64,000 nucleotides of DNA from Paraburkholderia sp. PGU19 (GTDB taxonomy: Bacteria > Pseudomonadota > Gammaproteobacteria > Burkholderiales > Burkholderiaceae). The stretch spans positions 1,488,001 through 1,552,000 of the forward strand of contig NZ_AP023181.1 in assembly GCF_013426915.1 (NCBI RefSeq), written 5' to 3'. The notes beneath the pieces were generated by a model. The model ran no database searches and had not been told where the DNA came from. It saw only the letters and a program-made list of their open reading frames with translations. Positions 29,200 to 37,879 of this stretch are shown one piece after another (position 1 is the first letter of the stretch; every line of letters begins with the position of its first letter). A program made the position numbers and the translations under genes.

Positions 29200-29841
29200 C
29201 TACGCAAACGGCTTGAAGCGAAACCGGCAGGTATCGCTGCCGCGTTGCATGCAGGTTTGATGCTCGACCTCCGTTCCCATCAGACCCGACAGGAACCCGA
29301 TATCGAAGCGGCAAACTTCAGGGTAATCCTTCGTGAGGTCGTGATAGACGCAATTCGTGCATTCCACCCGGGACAGCTTCGACGCGCCTTCCGGATCGAT
29401 TTCCGAGGCGCGAAAGCCCGCTTCGTTCATGATCGCGACGGTCTCCGTAATCCGCTCGGAACGCGTCTTCCCCACCAGTCGCGGTATAAGGCTTGCCGAA
29501 GTTTTCATGCCCAGGTCGAACATGTACCGGTCGAGTCGCTCGGGACCCAGTTCGCTGCGAAGCGTGGACACCAGCAGGGCCGAAAACCATGAATACTGTT
29601 TAGGGAACTGGTTCGTCCCCTCCTGAGTCAGGATGTAGGTCTGAACCGGCCGCCCGCCGGTTTTTCGCGGCGAACCCTTCTGAATGAAATTGCGCCGCTC
29701 CAAAGCAATCAGATGCTGATTGACAGCGGTCCTGCTGATGCCGACCGCCGCGATGATTTCATCGACCGTCATACCGTTCTTGTGTTCGAGGAGCTGGTCC
29801 AGAATCCCTTGCCGGGTGCCGGACATCGGATCGGTAGCCAT
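29200..29841 (-). CDS. SufR-like regulator with Fe-S-type cysteines
   Basis: A 213-residue DNA-binding protein. Residues 8-75 form a winged helix (TVDEIIAAVGISRTAVNQHLIALERRNFIQKG). The C-terminal sensor has cysteines at 161, 164, 177, 197 and 205. Cys164, Cys177 and Cys205 give C-x12-C-x27-C, the spacing I recall for the cluster ligands of SufR-type [4Fe-4S] regulators. The sequence around them is ECTNCVYHDL, PEVCRFDIG and TCMQRGSDTCRF. It is probably a redox or iron sensor. It precedes two acyl-CoA-dehydrogenase-like genes on the same strand with a palindrome between, so it likely controls them. There are no suf genes in the window. Confidence 0.82.
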   Translation of the reverse strand: MATDPMSGTRQGILDQLLEHKNGMTVDEIIAAVGISRTAVNQHLIALERRNFIQKGSPRKTGGRPVQTYILTQEGTNQFPKQYSWFSALLVSTLRSELGPERLDRYMFDLGMKTSASLIPRLVGKTRSERITETVAIMNEAGFRASEIDPEGASKLSRVECTNCVYHDLTKDYPEVCRFDIGFLSGLMGTEVEHQTCMQRGSDTCRFRFKPFA

Positions 29842-30050
29842 AACGTTGGAGGTCGGAATGAAGGGCGGCGCATAGCTTCAAACAAGAATACACCGCTCAT
29901 CACCGCGATACCAATCGGGATTCATGTCAAAAGTTGCTCGAACAGATTGCGGTAACAGCCGTGTCAACACGGCCAACAGGCTGCCCCTTTCCGAAGGATC
30001 GCGAATGTATCTGGAACGGATCGGCGTGCTGTCGCGTGTGCCCCAGCCGC

Positions 30051-30905
30051 CTACACCTTGACCCCAACCCGAGCCCGCTTCTTCACCGCGGACGCCGACG
30101 CCGCTGGCGCCACCTCTGCGGGTGCGCGCTTGAAAAGCGGCGAACTGAGTGTCGCCGCGCCCATGTCCGCCGCCGCGCTCAACAGCGACGGCGCGAGTTC
30201 CTTCAGACGCGACTCCGGCAATCGGCTCGTCGGCCCCGCAAGACTCACGATGCCCACCACCTCGTCGGTGACGGGATTGCGCACGGGTGCGGCAATCGAT
30301 GTCATGCCCGCCTCATACGTCTCGATCGCAATGCCGTAGCCGCGTTGCCGTGCGCCGTTCAAATCCTTGAGGAATTGCTGAATGGTCTTCGGCGCACGCG
30401 GCGCGTTCAGCGATTTCGGCCCAAGGCCGCCCTGTTTCGACACCAGTTCGATGGCACGTTCGTCGGTCAGTGTCGATAGCCACGCCTGTCCGCTCGCGGT
30501 GCAATGCAGCGGAGGCTGGCTGCCCATGTCCGGGTCGTAACGCAACCCCGACTTCGCGCCCTGCGCCTTGCCGACAAACGTAATGTGGTCGTCCTCGACC
30601 ACGCCCAGGCGCGCCAGCTCACCCGAGCTTTCCGCAAGCCGGTCGAGCACCGGCTGCGAAATATCGGACACGCCGCTCGTCGACAGATAGATCAGCCCCA
30701 GCGACACCAGCTTCAGCGCGAGCATGTACTCGCCGTGGTCTTCGTCCTGACGCACGAAACCTTCGTCGATCAGCATCGACAGCAGACGATGCGTGCCGCT
30801 GCGCGGAATGTTCAGCGTGTCGGCGATGGCCGCGAGCGGCATGCGGCCGCCGTTCTTCGCCAGCAGTTCGAGCACTGCCAGCGCCCGCTCCAGATTGCCT
30901 GCCAT
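30051..30905 (-). CDS. IclR-family regulator of the adjacent catabolic island
   Basis: A 284-residue regulator. The winged helix is at the N-terminus (LAAIADTLNIPRSGTHRLLSMLIDEGFV) and the effector domain has the family blocks GSQPPLHCTASGQAWLS and IAAPVRNPVTDEVVGIVSLAGP. A basic alanine-rich tail (APAASASAVKKRARVGVKV) ends it. IclR proteins usually respond to aromatic or hydroaromatic acids or to central metabolites. A candidate operator lies 34 bases upstream of its start, and similar sites recur in the neighbouring operons, so I infer that it controls the whole island and itself. The ATG at 30905 is clear although the ribosome site is weak. Confidence 0.9.
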   Translation of the reverse strand: MAGNLERALAVLELLAKNGGRMPLAAIADTLNIPRSGTHRLLSMLIDEGFVRQDEDHGEYMLALKLVSLGLIYLSTSGVSDISQPVLDRLAESSGELARLGVVEDDHITFVGKAQGAKSGLRYDPDMGSQPPLHCTASGQAWLSTLTDERAIELVSKQGGLGPKSLNAPRAPKTIQQFLKDLNGARQRGYGIAIETYEAGMTSIAAPVRNPVTDEVVGIVSLAGPTSRLPESRLKELAPSLLSAAADMGAATLSSPLFKRAPAEVAPAASASAVKKRARVGVKV

Positions 30906-30938
30906 AGTGCACTCTCATTTAAACTGTATCGTGCAAAT

Positions 30939-30953
30939 GAGAACATGATTCCA
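30939..30953. promoter_or_regulatory. Candidate IclR operator at its own promoter
   Basis: GAGAAC-ATG-ATTCCA matches the island consensus TGGAAT-N3-ATTCCA, with a perfect right half and a weaker left half. It overlaps a second palindrome, ATTCCA-TAG-TGGAAT (30948-30962), whose half-sites point the other way. Both lie 34 to 57 bases before the IclR start. Confidence 0.5.
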
Positions 30954-31016
30954 TAGTGGAATTCAAGCAGTTTCGCATGTCCTTCGCTGCGGGCGGCTAA
31001 CAATCAGTGCCCGCGC

Positions 31017-31853
31017 TCACGTCGCTGTCGCGTAGGCCTGTTCGATCACCGCGCGCGTCGCCTCATGCAGGCGGCGCGCGCGATCGACGGCTCGGGTCGT
31101 CTGCGCCCACTGCTGCGTCGGTACTTCGACGCTCACGGGCAAGTGCTCGGGCAACGCGCGCAAGATGCCGCCGAGATCGAGACCGCCTTCGCCAGGAATC
31201 ATCCGTTCGCAACGCGCCTGGAACAGCAAGGTATCGAGATCGGTGGGGCGCTCGGCGGGCGCATCGCAGAACTGCACGTAGCCGAAGTATTCGCGCGGCA
31301 GTGCACGCAATGCATCAAGCGAATCTGCCGCACGGTCGAAGTGAATCGGATCGATGATGAGGCCCGTGTTGCGCTTGCCGCTCGCTTCGACGATGCGCGC
31401 GCCCTGTGCGATGTTCTTCACGTCGGTCCACGGCATCGGCTCGAGCGAAGGCGTCAGGCCGAGTGGCGCCGCAATGTCGCACAGCTTGCCGAGCCGGTCG
31501 GCCATGCGCGCTTCGTCGGGATCGTTGCCTGCCACGAGCACATAGCGCGCGCCGAGTTCGGCGGCTGTTTCGAGCATCGGCTTGTACGACGCCACGTCCG
31601 TATCGGGCTTCAGCCGCACGATCTCGACATCGAGCACGCGCATGCCCGTGTCCTTCAACACCGCGAGCGTCTCGCGCTTGAGCGCCGTATCGCCGACGAT
31701 TTCATGCCGCACTTCGTGATCGGTCGCAGGCAGCAGACGCAGACCGACGAAGTCGTAGCCTGCAGCAACCGCACATTGCACCATTTGCGGCGGCGTCAGT
31801 TCCAGCACGGTGAGCGCCGAAAGCGACAGCGCGCGCGCATGAGCCTGAGTCAT
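31017..31853 (-). CDS. Xylose-isomerase-like TIM-barrel protein
   Basis: A 278-residue sugar-phosphate isomerase/epimerase-family protein. The likely metal ligands are Glu in LTPSLEPMPW, Asp and His in GLIIDPIHFDRA, and Glu near the end in VSVEVPTQQW. The order E-D-H-E is typical of the fold. Members include xylose isomerase, inosose dehydratase and 3-dehydroshikimate dehydratase. With an AroE-like enzyme and ring-desaturating flavoproteins in the same island, a dehydratase or isomerase of a cyclic polyol acid is attractive but unproven. The second of two adjacent ATGs (31853) has the better spacing to AAGGAG. It is last in the operon with the NIPSNAP and flavoprotein genes. Confidence 0.83.
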   Translation of the reverse strand: MTQAHARALSLSALTVLELTPPQMVQCAVAAGYDFVGLRLLPATDHEVRHEIVGDTALKRETLAVLKDTGMRVLDVEIVRLKPDTDVASYKPMLETAAELGARYVLVAGNDPDEARMADRLGKLCDIAAPLGLTPSLEPMPWTDVKNIAQGARIVEASGKRNTGLIIDPIHFDRAADSLDALRALPREYFGYVQFCDAPAERPTDLDTLLFQARCERMIPGEGGLDLGGILRALPEHLPVSVEVPTQQWAQTTRAVDRARRLHEATRAVIEQAYATAT

Positions 31854-31897
31854 CATGTCTCCTTTATCCAGTTCGTATCCTGAGTTGCTTGCACCGT

Positions 31898-32509
31898 TCA
31901 GCGCAGCGGCGAAAACGGCGCGGGCACGTAGATCGTCGACTCCATCGTCGTCAGATGCGCGGGTCCGCCCTTCGGCGGCCAGATGCCGTCCTTCACGGCT
32001 TCGGCACGAATGCGCGAGCGTTCGTCGACGCCCGCATACGACCAGATGTTCAGAAAGCGCGGCACGGTGCCGTCGAGCGAATACATCGCGCCGATCAGCG
32101 GCGAACGCTTCGTGCGCTCGGGCACGGCCTTTTCCCATGCGTCGATCGTATGCTGCAGGCTCGCGAGCTTCGTGCCATAGACGCGCATCTCGTAGATGCC
32201 GCCGTGCACGGCCGGTTCGATGGGCGGCAGAAACGGAAAGAGCGCGTAGCTCTCCACTTTCACGTCCTCGACGAACTCGCCGCAGCCGAACGGATTGCCT
32301 TCGAGCAGCAGACGCTTGCGCTCGTTGACGAGCGCCGCTTCCGACTCGAAGCCGCGCAGCACCATCACTTTGCCGAGCGCACCGATGTCCGAGTACCAGC
32401 AGCCGAGCAACGTCGAGCCGGGCTGATTGCCGCTCGCCTTGATGCTTTCGAACACCTGCGCGTTCGTGCCGATTTTTACCGTGAGCGTGACTGTGTCATA
32501 GAGGGTCAT
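31898..32509 (-). CDS. NIPSNAP-family protein
   Basis: A 203-residue protein with two tandem dimeric alpha/beta-barrel (ferredoxin-like) domains. The second contains the diagnostic block GGIYEMRVYGTKLASLQHTIDAWEKAVPERTKRSPLIGAMYS and the tail NIWSYAGVDERSRIRAEAVKDGIWPP. NIPSNAP proteins are small binding or possibly enzymatic proteins common in bacterial catabolic operons, with no general function known. The start overlaps the flavoprotein stop by four bases, so they are coupled. It is 44 bases before the TIM-barrel gene. Confidence 0.85.
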   Translation of the reverse strand: MTLYDTVTLTVKIGTNAQVFESIKASGNQPGSTLLGCWYSDIGALGKVMVLRGFESEAALVNERKRLLLEGNPFGCGEFVEDVKVESYALFPFLPPIEPAVHGGIYEMRVYGTKLASLQHTIDAWEKAVPERTKRSPLIGAMYSLDGTVPRFLNIWSYAGVDERSRIRAEAVKDGIWPPKGGPAHLTTMESTIYVPAPFSPLR

Positions 32510-34251
32510 TGCGTGGTTCCTTGATGTGAGCTGGAAGAGCCGGTGCGCGTCGGGCGCTGCGCTGCACCAGCAAGAGAAAGTCCCGCGAGATAGCCGAATG
32601 TCATCGCCGGGCCGAGTGTGATGCCGCCGCTCGGATAGCAGCCGCCCATCATGCTCGCGCTGTCGTTGCCGACCGCGTAGAGGCCGGGAATAGCGTGGTC
32701 GTGGCGATCGAGCACGCGGGCGTTCGCATCGGTCGCGAGACCCGAGAACGTGCCGAGGCTGCCCGGCAGCAGCTTGACGGCATAGAACGGTCCGTTTTCG
32801 ATCGGCGCGAGGCAGGGATTCGGCTCGTGTGTCAGATCGCCCTGTACGCGGTTGTACGGCGTCGAGCCTTTGTGAAACTGCGGATCGAAGCCGTCTTTCG
32901 CATACGTGTTGTACGTGGCAACCGTGTTCGCGAGACCCTGCGCATCGATGCCGCACACGGCGGCGAGTTCAGCGAGCGTCCCGCCTCGCTTCAGATAACC
33001 CGAACGCACATAAGTCGAAACCGCAAACGGAAACGGCTTCGAAAATCCGAGCCCATAGCGGCGCTGAAAACGGTGATCGCAAATCAGCCACGCACACACC
33101 TCTGCGCCACGCGGCGTCGTGCCCAGCAACGCGGACATGAAGTCGTGATACGACGATGCCTCGTTGACGAAGCGCTGTCCCGCGCGCGTGACGGCAATCA
33201 CACCCGGCTTCGCGCGTTCGATCAGATGCGCGAACGCCACATCGCCGCCGCGTTGCGGCACGAGCGAAACGGGCGCCCAGGCTGCGGGCGCATCGAGCGC
33301 ATCATTGAAGCGCCCGCCAATCGATTCTCCCAGGCGGATGCCGTCGCCCGTATTCGTGCGCGGCGCCGCTGACCAATGTTCGTTGCCCGAAGGCGTATAG
33401 GCAAACGTGCGCGCGCGCCGCGCGACATCGTGCGGAAAGCCGCCGCATGCGAGCACCACGCCGCGCGACGCACGCACTTCATGCACCACGCCATCGATTT
33501 CAACACGTGCGCCCGTAACGCGCGCGTCGTCGCGCAACAGCCCAATTGCCTTCGCACGCGTGTGCAGATCCACATTGCGATCTGCCGCCGACTTCAACAG
33601 GCGCGCCACCAGCGCATTCCCGTTGACAAGATGCATCGACCGTCCATGGCGCAGCTTTTGCCACGCGAACGCAGCCAGCCTCCGCGTGACGTAAAGCGCG
33701 GACTTCACGGAGCGGGTCGCGCGATAGAAGTGTGCGAGATCCTGCCCCGACGCCAGCGCCATGCCTTTGATCGTCATCACCGACAGTGGCTCGCGCAGCT
33801 TGTGGATCAACGGACCGAGTTCCCTGCCGTCGAACGGCATCGCGCACACTGAGCGGCCGCCCGTCGCCGCGCCGGGTGTCGTGTGGAAATCGGGAACGCG
33901 ATTGCCGTCGACGAAGCGCATCGCCGTGTGCCGCTCGAAGAAATCGATCATCTCGGGGCCGCGCTCCAGCAATGCTTCCGCCTTGTCCGCATCGAACTGT
34001 GCGCCGAGTTCGCTCTTCAGGTACGTGCGCGGCGCATCGATGTCTTCGCAGATGCCCGCGCGCATCGCCAGCGGATTGCGCGGAATCCACATCCAGCCGC
34101 CCGACCATGCGGTCGTGCCGCCGAATACGTCTTCCTTTTCCGCAACGATCACGCGCAAGCCCTGCGCCGCCGCCGTCACGGCAGCCGACAACCCGCCCGC
34201 ACCGGAGCCCAGCACCAGCACATCGCATTCCAGTATCGCTTCACGCTTCAT
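32506..34251 (-). CDS. Ketosteroid-dehydrogenase-like FAD desaturase (first of two)
   Basis: A 581-residue flavoprotein of the 3-ketosteroid Delta1-dehydrogenase/fumarate reductase family. The FAD loop is VLVLGSGAGGLSAAVTAA, followed by VIVAEKEDVFGGTTAWSGG. The tyrosine-glycine pair that binds the substrate ketone in the steroid enzymes is conserved as Tyr539 and Gly543 in GGCYPSGGITLGPA, and the catalytic tyrosine region is NEASSYHDFM. Lack of the arginine/histidine pattern of fumarate reductases supports the ketone-desaturase branch. Its promoter has a perfect IclR-type palindrome. It heads an operon with the NIPSNAP and TIM-barrel genes. The substrate is unknown but should be a cyclic ketone. 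Confidence 0.85.
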   Translation of the reverse strand: MKREAILECDVLVLGSGAGGLSAAVTAAAQGLRVIVAEKEDVFGGTTAWSGGWMWIPRNPLAMRAGICEDIDAPRTYLKSELGAQFDADKAEALLERGPEMIDFFERHTAMRFVDGNRVPDFHTTPGAATGGRSVCAMPFDGRELGPLIHKLREPLSVMTIKGMALASGQDLAHFYRATRSVKSALYVTRRLAAFAWQKLRHGRSMHLVNGNALVARLLKSAADRNVDLHTRAKAIGLLRDDARVTGARVEIDGVVHEVRASRGVVLACGGFPHDVARRARTFAYTPSGNEHWSAAPRTNTGDGIRLGESIGGRFNDALDAPAAWAPVSLVPQRGGDVAFAHLIERAKPGVIAVTRAGQRFVNEASSYHDFMSALLGTTPRGAEVCAWLICDHRFQRRYGLGFSKPFPFAVSTYVRSGYLKRGGTLAELAAVCGIDAQGLANTVATYNTYAKDGFDPQFHKGSTPYNRVQGDLTHEPNPCLAPIENGPFYAVKLLPGSLGTFSGLATDANARVLDRHDHAIPGLYAVGNDSASMMGGCYPSGGITLGPAMTFGYLAGLSLAGAAQRPTRTGSSSSHQGTTQ

Positions 34252-34291
34252 CTTCGGCTCTGCTCTTCCAGAAACTATGGAACTAACTTTC

Positions 34292-34314
34292 TTTGTGGAA
34301 TACTATTCCACAAA
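34292..34314. promoter_or_regulatory. Perfect IclR-type operator in a divergent promoter
   Basis: Ten-base arms TTTGTGGAAT and ATTCCACAAA enclose ACT, giving a perfect 23-base palindrome. It lies 41 bases from the flavoprotein start at 34251 and 42 bases from the epimerase start at 34356, so one site can control both operons. It is the best example of the TGGAAT-N3-ATTCCA motif in the window. Confidence 0.8.
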
Positions 34315-34355
34315 TTGCGATCTTGCAAAGTTTTTGTGACGACGAGGAGAAGGGA

Positions 34356-35264
34356 ATGCGAGTTCTGGTAACGGGTGGTAGCGGCTTTCTGGGCGGGTGG
34401 ATCATGCGGCGGCTGCTTGCGCACCACATCGAATGTGTTGCGTTCGATCTGCAGGCGAAGCCGCAATTGCTGCATGCGCTGTCGCCGGAACAGGCGGACA
34501 CGGTCCAATGGCGAACGGGCGATATCGCGCAAGCCGCCGACGTTGCGCGCGCGCTGGACGGCTGCGATGCCGTGATTCATCTCGCGGGCATCCTCACGCC
34601 CGATTGCGCCGCCAACCCGGTGCGCGGCGCGCAGATCAATCTGATCGGCACGCTGAACGTGTTCGATGCAGCACGCGCGGCGGGTTTGCAGCGCGTGCTC
34701 TATGCGAGCAGCGCCGGCGTGTTCGGCCCTGACGACGGCGCGACGCCGCATCCGCAAACCCACTACGGCGCATTCAAGCTCGCCTGCGAAGGCTCGGCGC
34801 GCGCGTACTGGAACGACCACGGGATCGCGAGCGTCGGCTTTCGCCCGCTGGTCGTCTATGGCGCAGGACGCGAGACGGGATCGAGCGCCGGTCCGAGCCT
34901 TGCGTGCCGGGCGGCCGCGCGCGACGAGCGCTACTCGATGCCGTTCACGGGTTCGACAGGTTTCGTGTACGCCGACGATGTCGCTGCCGCTTACGAGGCG
35001 GCGTTGCTGCGCGATGTGGAAGGCGCTCATGCGTTCACGCTCGCGGGAGAGATCGCTTCCGTGCAGACGGTGATCGACGGAATTGCGTCGATCGTGCCGG
35101 GCGCGCGCATCGATGCCGCTGGCGCCGCGCTGCCCATCGCGACTGCGTTTCCGCACGATCCCGCGCTGGAGCGCCTGTTGCCGGGCCTGCCGCAGACCTC
35201 GCTCGAAGCAGGTCTGCGGCAGACGGTAGCGTTCTATCGTCAGACGCAAGCCGCGCATCACTGA
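34356..35264 (+). CDS. NAD(P)-dependent epimerase/dehydratase (extended SDR)
   Basis: A 302-residue extended short-chain dehydrogenase. The cofactor loop is LVTGGSGFLGGWI at the N-terminus, the serine is in VLYASSAGVFG, and the Tyr-Lys pair is in THYGAFKLACE (YxxxK). Members epimerise or reduce nucleotide sugars, lactones and cyclic ketones. GAGGAGAAGGG precedes the ATG at 34356. It is transcribed alone from the divergent promoter carrying the IclR-type palindrome, with a convergent oxidoreductase gene 13 bases downstream. Its place in the island suggests reduction or oxidation of a ring hydroxyl. Confidence 0.87.
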   Translation: MRVLVTGGSGFLGGWIMRRLLAHHIECVAFDLQAKPQLLHALSPEQADTVQWRTGDIAQAADVARALDGCDAVIHLAGILTPDCAANPVRGAQINLIGTLNVFDAARAAGLQRVLYASSAGVFGPDDGATPHPQTHYGAFKLACEGSARAYWNDHGIASVGFRPLVVYGAGRETGSSAGPSLACRAAARDERYSMPFTGSTGFVYADDVAAAYEAALLRDVEGAHAFTLAGEIASVQTVIDGIASIVPGARIDAAGAALPIATAFPHDPALERLLPGLPQTSLEAGLRQTVAFYRQTQAAHH

Positions 35265-35277
35265 CGATAACCCGACC

Positions 35278-36315
35278 TCAAAGCGCCGGCGCGACGGGCG
35301 CGCGCGCCGCCACGGCCCGATGCACCGCTAGCGTCGCGGCCAGCGTGCGCGCGGCGTCGTCGACCGAACACAGTGGCGCTTCCTCACGCGCGATCACAGC
35401 GGCGAAGTGGCGCAACTGCTCGTGATACGGATCGGCGCTGTGCGGCGTGCTGCGCTCGACGGTCAACGGTTCGTGCCACCCTTTGCGCGAGCGGTATTCC
35501 CACAAGTCGAGTTGCGGCAACGTCAGCGACGCATCGGTGCCGATCAGGAAATGCGTGTTCACCTGCTGGCGCGGATAGTGCGCCGCTTCGCCCGCCGCAA
35601 GGTCCCAGTTCCACGGCGCGGCCGCGCAGTCCGAAACGGCGAGTGTGCCGAGCGCGCCGCTAGCGAAGCGCAGCAACACGGCAGCCGTATCCTCGACCTC
35701 GAAACCTCGCACGGCATTCGACGACAGCGCCTGCACCTCGACGATGTCGCCAAGCAGAAATCGCATGATGTCGATGTCGTGGATCAGATTGATCAGCACG
35801 GGCCCACCACCCGCGCGCCGCCGCCATTCGACGCCGAAATAGGCGTCGGGCTTGTAGAACGTCGCGAGCGCGTTCGCGGTGACGGGCGTGCCCAGCCGCC
35901 CGGACACGACAATTTCCTTCGCGCGCCGCAGGATCGGATTGTGCCGCCGATGGTGCCCCACCAGCAGCGGCACATTCGCGTCACCGGCTGCGCGGCTCAA
36001 CTGTTGCGCCGCTTCCACATCGTCGGCAACAGGCTTTTCGATCAGCGCGGGAATGCCGCGCGCGACGCACGCGAGCCCCACGTCGACATGCGTCGCATTC
36101 GGTGTCGCGACGATCGCGCCTTCGGGGCGTACTTCGTCGAGCATCGGCGTGTAGTCGGCAAACCAGCGCAGCCCTTCCTGACGCGCGAATTCACGCGCGG
36201 CAGGCGACGGGTCCGCAATTGCGACCACTTCGGCCTGCGGGTGCAGCCGCGCCCGTTCCACGTGCATCCGTCCGATTGCGCCCGCGCCGATCACCGCCAA
36301 ACGTCTCCTTGCCAT
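35278..36315 (-). CDS. Gfo/Idh/MocA-family dehydrogenase of the island
   Basis: A 345-residue NAD(P)-dependent oxidoreductase. The Rossmann loop is LAVIGAGAIGRMH, the catalytic lysine is in ALIEKPVADDVE, the GHHRRHNPIL motif follows, and GGPVLINLIHDIDIMRFLLGD carries the active-site aspartate and histidine. This family includes inositol, shikimate-like and sugar dehydrogenases. It is divergent from the substrate-binding protein gene, with an IclR-type site between them, so it belongs to the same regulon. The start at 36315 opens MARRRLAVIG with GGAAGGAAATGG-like purine-rich sequence upstream. Confidence 0.88.
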   Translation of the reverse strand: MARRRLAVIGAGAIGRMHVERARLHPQAEVVAIADPSPAAREFARQEGLRWFADYTPMLDEVRPEGAIVATPNATHVDVGLACVARGIPALIEKPVADDVEAAQQLSRAAGDANVPLLVGHHRRHNPILRRAKEIVVSGRLGTPVTANALATFYKPDAYFGVEWRRRAGGGPVLINLIHDIDIMRFLLGDIVEVQALSSNAVRGFEVEDTAAVLLRFASGALGTLAVSDCAAAPWNWDLAAGEAAHYPRQQVNTHFLIGTDASLTLPQLDLWEYRSRKGWHEPLTVERSTPHSADPYHEQLRHFAAVIAREEAPLCSVDDAARTLAATLAVHRAVAARAPVAPAL

Positions 36316-36399
36316 TTCCTTCCTCTCCTCAGGTTGAACACAGGGTCATTCAAGAGCTTCCAGGTGAATACCCGGATTTTATGAAATACGCTTTGATTG

Positions 36400-36414
36400 T
36401 TGAATACTATTCCA
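36400..36414. promoter_or_regulatory. IclR-type operator between oxidoreductase and transporter genes
   Basis: TTGAAT-ACT-ATTCCA matches the perfect site at 34292 at all but one position of the 15-base core. It is 74 bases before the binding-protein gene at 36488 and 85 bases before the divergent dehydrogenase gene, so it can serve both. Confidence 0.7.
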
Positions 36415-36487
36415 ATTCAAACTACAGTTCATCAAAAGTTTCAGTCATCGAAAGTTTGCGAACGGATACGGACAGGAGCGGAGAGAC

Positions 36488-37768
36488 ATGAAGGACGAAA
36501 CCAATCAACCCATCAACCATGAAACGCAAAGCACTGGCATGACGCGGCGCGCATGGCTCGCCACGGCGGGCAAGACGCTCGCGAGCGGCGCGGCCGTGCT
36601 GGCGGCGCCCGCGATCGTGCGCGCGCAAGGCGAGCAACCGCTCAAGCTGGGCCTGTTGATGGCGAAGCAAGGCGTGTGGACCGAGCAGGGCGAGGTGATC
36701 GCGAACGGCGTGAAAATGGCGCTCGACGATGCGAACAACCAGGCGCGCGGCCGCCGCGTGGATCTGGTCTGGTACGACGAGCCGAATCCCCAGTCGGCGC
36801 AGCAGAACATGCAGAAGCTGATCGAGCAGGACAAGGTCATCGCTGTGATCGGCGGGACGAATAGCGGCACGTCGCTGGCGATGTCTTCCGTTGCGGCCCG
36901 CACGAAGACACCCTATATCGCGCCGAACGCCGCCGCGCGCGAACTGACGGGCAGCAGCTGCAACCCGTACACGTTCCGCGTGCTCAGCCCGACGCCCGTC
37001 ACGTGCCGCGCGCTCGCGCCGTCGTTGCTCGCGATCGGCAAGAAGTGGCACTTCCTCGTCGCGAACTACGCGTATGGGCAGGATATCCAGCGCTCGATGT
37101 CCGAACTGCTGAAGCAGTCGGGCGGCACGATCGCGGGCGCGGATGTGACGCCGCTCAACACCACCGACTTCAGTTCGTTCATCCTGAAGATCCGCCAGTC
37201 GAAGCCCGATGTCGTGCTGCTCGGCCTGCCCGGCGGCGATCTCTCGACCTTCCTCAAGCAGTACGCGGAAATGGGCATGAAGGACAAGATTCCCGTTGCC
37301 TGTCCCATCATTGGCGATTCCGATCTTTGGTCGATCAACGTGGAGGCGGCGACCGGCTACTACGGCAAGCCGTGGCACTACAGTTCGCCTGGCCATTCGG
37401 CCGAAGAACTAGCGTTCATCAAAAAGTACACGGCGAAATACGGCAAGCCGCCCGCCGACAAGGCGTGGATCGGCTGGTTCACGACGCGCGCGCTGCTCGC
37501 CGGCGTCAACCAGGCGAAGAGCACGTCCGGGCCGGACATCGTGCAGAGCCTGGAGACCGTGCAGTTCGGCGACAGCAGCGGGCCTGCCTATTTCCGCCCG
37601 TGGGATCACCAGATGTTGCGCCGCTGGACCGTCTTCAAGGTGAAGGACCACATCACCGACAAATGGGACTGGCTCAACCAGGTATCGGCCGTACCGCAGA
37701 ACCCTGCCGAACTCGACAGCCTTTACGGCACGAAACAGGAAATCGGTTGCACGATGGCTGCGCGGTAA
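36488..37768 (+). CDS. Liv-type ABC transporter substrate-binding protein
   Basis: A 426-residue exported binding protein of the branched-chain amino acid/aromatic acid class. After a hydrophilic leader, residues about 17-45 form a signal peptide of Tat type (MTRRAWLATAGKTLASGAAVLAAPAIVRAQ) with the twin arginine in TRRAW. The mature part has KLGLLMAKQGVWTEQGEVIANGVKMAL and VIAVIGGTNSGTSLAMSSVAA, typical of the periplasmic type I fold. Relatives bind branched amino acids, aromatic acids, amides or urea. Tat export hints that it folds before export. It heads the transporter operon and has GGAGCGGAGAG before the ATG. Confidence 0.9.
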   Translation: MKDETNQPINHETQSTGMTRRAWLATAGKTLASGAAVLAAPAIVRAQGEQPLKLGLLMAKQGVWTEQGEVIANGVKMALDDANNQARGRRVDLVWYDEPNPQSAQQNMQKLIEQDKVIAVIGGTNSGTSLAMSSVAARTKTPYIAPNAAARELTGSSCNPYTFRVLSPTPVTCRALAPSLLAIGKKWHFLVANYAYGQDIQRSMSELLKQSGGTIAGADVTPLNTTDFSSFILKIRQSKPDVVLLGLPGGDLSTFLKQYAEMGMKDKIPVACPIIGDSDLWSINVEAATGYYGKPWHYSSPGHSAEELAFIKKYTAKYGKPPADKAWIGWFTTRALLAGVNQAKSTSGPDIVQSLETVQFGDSSGPAYFRPWDHQMLRRWTVFKVKDHITDKWDWLNQVSAVPQNPAELDSLYGTKQEIGCTMAAR

Positions 37769-37796
37769 CGCGCGGCGAACCTTGTTGCGGCGTCGG

Positions 37797-37829
37797 CGGG
37801 CCGTTGCGTGAAACTCATGCAGCGGCCCG
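37797..37829 (+). other. Intercistronic hairpin after the binding-protein gene
   Basis: Arms CGGGCCG and CGGCCCG, extended inward by GC pairing of TTGC with GCAG, enclose a short loop. It lies 28 bases after the binding-protein stop and 50 bases before the permease start, with no T run. Such hairpins often protect the binding-protein mRNA and lower permease levels. Confidence 0.55.
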
Positions 37830-37879
37830 GTCCGTTCCGCATTTTCCTGCGGTTATCTGCATTCAGCTGGAGTACAGGC

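Noticed and set aside
30948..30962. ATTCCA-TAG-TGGAAT palindrome taken as the main IclR site
   Set aside because: Its half-sites point the opposite way to the other island sites, so I prefer the overlapping GAGAAC-ATG-ATTCCA as the homologous site and mention this one only as a possible addition.
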